Of a stretch of 33,399 bases of DNA, positions 31,464 through 33,399 are shown in pieces. The notes beneath the pieces are model-generated. The model was given only the letters and a program-made list of their open reading frames with translations. It ran no database searches and was not told the DNA's origin. The DNA is taken from positions 1 through 33,399 of the forward strand of contig JAAYHS010000090.1 of the NCBI GenBank assembly GCA_012735315.1, read 5' to 3'. Made by a program: the position numbers and the translations under genes. Origin of the DNA: Bacillota bacterium. Lineage in GTDB: Bacteria > Bacillota > UBA4882 > UBA8346. Position 1 is the stretch's first letter. Every line of letters starts with the position of its first letter.

Positions 31464-31939
31464 AAATAATTTATCATTGTTATGGAGGGGCTCATGCTTC
31501 CCCAACGGCGGCCGCGATTCATTTGGGTTTATTGCCCAGCGATCGGAGGCCGACCTTCGCGGAATTACTGAAAACGCCCCGTTTTGACGAAATCGGCTAT
31601 TGGGAGCATGGCAAATTATTTTGGGCCGGGGTTGACACGGCGGGCAACGAGGTATACACCCTGGGACGAAGAAACGCCGCGGCTTTGGTAATCAACTTAA
31701 TCAAAGAGTTTACTCGTTTGGTCGGCGGCAACCCGGACGATTATTATTTCGTAAACTGCGTCCAATTATTGAATCCGTTTATGGTGACGGGTGGCTATTC
31801 TTCCCGGTCGCTCGGATGGGTCGGATTGGGGCGGCCGTTGGTGACTTTCGGAACAATCTTATCCTTTCCCATCTTGGTTAAAATCGTGCGACGGACTATT
31901 AAAGAAGTTAACGATCTTAAATTGGCTAAGCGGGCATGA
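31460..31939 (+). CDS. DUF3189 family protein
   Basis: A 159-residue protein beginning at TTG 31460, which overlaps the SpoIIP stop. The N-terminus KIIYHCYGGAHASPTAAAIH, followed by LGLLPSDRRPTFAELLKTPRFDEI in part, identifies DUF3189, a family found in spore-forming Firmicutes. The Cys-Tyr-Gly-x-x-His core is shared with the N-terminal half of the next gene, so the two are tandem paralogues. No transmembrane segment is certain, though FPILVKIV near 135 is hydrophobic. Function is unknown. Confidence 0.82.
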   Translation: MKIIYHCYGGAHASPTAAAIHLGLLPSDRRPTFAELLKTPRFDEIGYWEHGKLFWAGVDTAGNEVYTLGRRNAAALVINLIKEFTRLVGGNPDDYYFVNCVQLLNPFMVTGGYSSRSLGWVGLGRPLVTFGTILSFPILVKIVRRTIKEVNDLKLAKRA

Positions 31940-32961
31940 AGTTGTTCTATTACTGTTATGGACGGTCTCATTCCTCGGTCATCGCCGGTTCGATTCATCT
32001 AAAACGGTTGCCCGATAATCGAATTCCGGGAATTCGAGAGATTTTAGCGGTTCCCCAATTCGACCGGGCCGATAGCAGTGATTTTGGTGTCCCTTTTTAT
32101 TTAGGCAACGACGAAGCCGGCAACGAAGTTTATATCATTGGTTTCGGAAGGGAAACTTTTTTAGGCTTGCAAACGATCTATCACTTTCTAAGAGGTAACG
32201 CCGACCCGACGGAATGGAAATTCTTCAACTCATTGGCGGCTGTCGGCTGGTTGACCAAGATCGGCGGTTTTATTTCTAAAAAATTAAAACTGCCTTTAGT
32301 GGGGAAATATTTGGCGGCCGTAGGCATCCGGAGAAGTTATCGCAACCTGGTGGAGTTGGTCAAAAAGGCAAAGGAGACTGAGATAATGGCTGCTCGGAAA
32401 GTTATTATCGTCACCGATGGCGACCGGGTCGCCGAGAAGGTAGTGGAAAAAGTAGCCCAAAATATTGGAGGCAGGGCGATTTCATTGTCGGCCGGCAACC
32501 CGACGCCGGTATCCGGGAGTCAAATAGCGGCGGCTATTAAAGAAACGCCCAAGGATCCGGTTTTAGTGATGGTTGATGATTGCGGGTCCCGGCATAAGGG
32601 CAAGGGCGAAAAGGTTTTGGAAGAATTGGCCCATAATCCGGACCTCGATATCTTGGGTGTAATCGCGGTGGCCTCCGATACTTCAAAGGTTATGGGCGTG
32701 CCGGTGAGTTTTTCCATTACCCGGGAGGGTAAAATTATCGACGGACCCGTGGATAAAACCGGCAACCCCGAACCCGACGGCCACCGCCGGATAGAGGGCG
32801 ATACGGTTGATGTGATTAACCGGCTCCATATTCCGCTGGTGGTTGGACTGGGTGATTTGGGTAAAATGGATGACGCCGATTTGGTTGAGGAAGGCGCGAA
32901 AATAACCACCATGGCGGTGGAGGAAATTTTAAAAAGGAGTAACTTTAATAATTCCACATAA
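31936..32961 (+). CDS. DUF3189 domain fused to a stage V sporulation protein AE (SpoVAE-type) domain
   Basis: A 341-residue two-domain protein. Residues 1 to about 145 are a DUF3189 domain (KLFYYCYGRSHSSVIAGSIH at the start). Residues from 151 onward (MAARKVIIVTDGDRVAEKVV) are the soluble SpoVAE-type domain, with VMVDDCGSRHKGKGEKVLEE (around 211-230) and VVGLGDLGKMDDAD (around 305-318). At the junction AAGGAG (32371-32376) lies 9 bases before an in-frame ATG (32386), so the SpoVAE part could also be made as a separate 191-residue protein. SpoVA proteins move dipicolinate during sporulation and germination. Start ATG 31936 overlaps the previous stop. Confidence 0.85.
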   Translation: MKLFYYCYGRSHSSVIAGSIHLKRLPDNRIPGIREILAVPQFDRADSSDFGVPFYLGNDEAGNEVYIIGFGRETFLGLQTIYHFLRGNADPTEWKFFNSLAAVGWLTKIGGFISKKLKLPLVGKYLAAVGIRRSYRNLVELVKKAKETEIMAARKVIIVTDGDRVAEKVVEKVAQNIGGRAISLSAGNPTPVSGSQIAAAIKETPKDPVLVMVDDCGSRHKGKGEKVLEELAHNPDLDILGVIAVASDTSKVMGVPVSFSITREGKIIDGPVDKTGNPEPDGHRRIEGDTVDVINRLHIPLVVGLGDLGKMDDADLVEEGAKITTMAVEEILKRSNFNNST

Positions 32962-33023
32962 GAAGCAGGAAAAGTCCGATTTAAGACTAATTAATGTAAG
33001 AGCTAAATGTCAAGAGGTTTAGA

Positions 33024-33399
33024 ATGAAAATAGGCATTCCCCGCGCGTTATTGTATTTTTGGTACGGCCATCTTTGGGAACGGTTTTGGAGCGAGTGCGG
33101 TTGGGAGGCGCAAGTCTCTCCGCCGACCGACCACCGGATTATGAAATCAGGGGTAAATGTGGCCATCGACGAACTTTGCCTTCCGGTAAAGGTTTTTTTA
33201 GGCCATGTTCAATTTTTAGCGCCTAGAGTCGACCGGATTTTCATTCCCCATTTGATTAAAGTGGAGCGGGACGCTTTTATTTGTCCCAAGTTTATGGGTT
33301 TGCCCGATTTGGTCCGGCACGCGCTTCCCGGTTCGGCTTCAAAGTTGCTGGTGTCAAAAGTGGGACCGAAAAAAGTTGATCCGATAATGAGCTTAATCA
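33024..33399 (+). CDS. Acyl-CoA dehydratase activase-related protein, DUF2229 (partial, runs off the window)
   Basis: The frame opens at ATG 33024, preceded by AAGAGG, and is still open at the end of the window (125 codons). The visible part MKIGIPRALLYFWYGHLWERF, then DELCLPVKVFLGHVQFLA and RIFIPHLIKVERDAFICPKFMGLPDLVR, matches the N-terminal part of DUF2229, proteins related to 2-hydroxyglutaryl-CoA dehydratase activase or component D. The cysteines in DELCLPVK and FICPKFMG probably hold an iron-sulfur cluster. In sporulating clostridia such genes commonly stand near spore genes, with unknown function. Confidence 0.85.
   Translation, partial: MKIGIPRALLYFWYGHLWERFWSECGWEAQVSPPTDHRIMKSGVNVAIDELCLPVKVFLGHVQFLAPRVDRIFIPHLIKVERDAFICPKFMGLPDLVRHALPGSASKLLVSKVGPKKVDPIMSLI

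Overview
This window looks like chromosome of an endospore-forming member of the Firmicutes (Bacillota). The evidence is SpoIIP and a SpoVAE-type protein, a clostridial-type single-chain PurL, an Asp23/FakA/FakB cluster, many TTG and GTG starts with strong Shine-Dalgarno (SD) sites, and sigma-A type promoters. One gene (19462-20127) encodes a small exported protein rich in beta-strand-like segments that resembles an outer-membrane barrel. If that is right, the host is a diderm, Gram-negative-staining spore former (for example of the Hydrogenispora/Limnochordia or Halanaerobiales kind). The lineage is inference; no rRNA or tRNA gene was found.

Layout. Bases 1-3700 are an accessory-looking, repeat-rich stretch: the tail of a GxxExxY-family gene, an inverted repeat, a HAD phosphatase (minus strand), an FMN-binding glutamate-synthase-like protein, and two near-identical copies of an 82-bp palindromic intergenic repeat plus related short palindromes. 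Next is a large stand-alone purL (3730-7506), then a lipid/diacylglycerol-kinase-family gene that may be translationally coupled to a tiny upstream reading frame. Bases 9079-12122 form a zinc-type metal uptake operon (Fur-family regulator, ZnuA, ZnuC and ZnuB homologues) behind a consensus promoter with a short palindrome at the expected start site.

Bases 12549-17977 hold the most intriguing block: a DUF5320 protein, a DUF89 protein, two NifX/NifB-like small proteins, two MinD-type ATPases with inserted 2[4Fe-4S] ferredoxin domains, an Mrp/NBP35 ATPase and a DUF134 DNA-binding protein. Two promoters in this block share a CATATGCC-containing -35 region and a downstream GGCATAWGCC palindrome, which suggests a private regulon. 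The likely theme is iron-sulfur or metal-cofactor assembly, but the substrate is unknown.

At 18133-19236, dapB sits behind a consensus promoter, a recognisable c-di-AMP (ydaO/yuaA-type) riboswitch and an intrinsic terminator. This suggests that lysine/diaminopimelate/dipicolinate synthesis is switched by c-di-AMP. Then come the barrel-like protein, prs and rpmB (both minus strand).

From 22054 there is a long co-directional housekeeping run: Asp23/Gls24, FakA, FakB (DegV), RsmD, CoaD, a coiled-coil protein, Cmk, IspH and a four-S1-domain protein, with start/stop overlaps and terminators at 26550-26606 and 29465-29495. The last part (29686-33399) is a sporulation-related set: a DUF1614 membrane protein, SpoIIP, two tandem DUF3189 proteins (the second fused to a SpoVAE-type domain, with an internal SD and ATG at the junction), and the start of an acyl-CoA dehydratase activase-related (DUF2229) gene that runs off the window.
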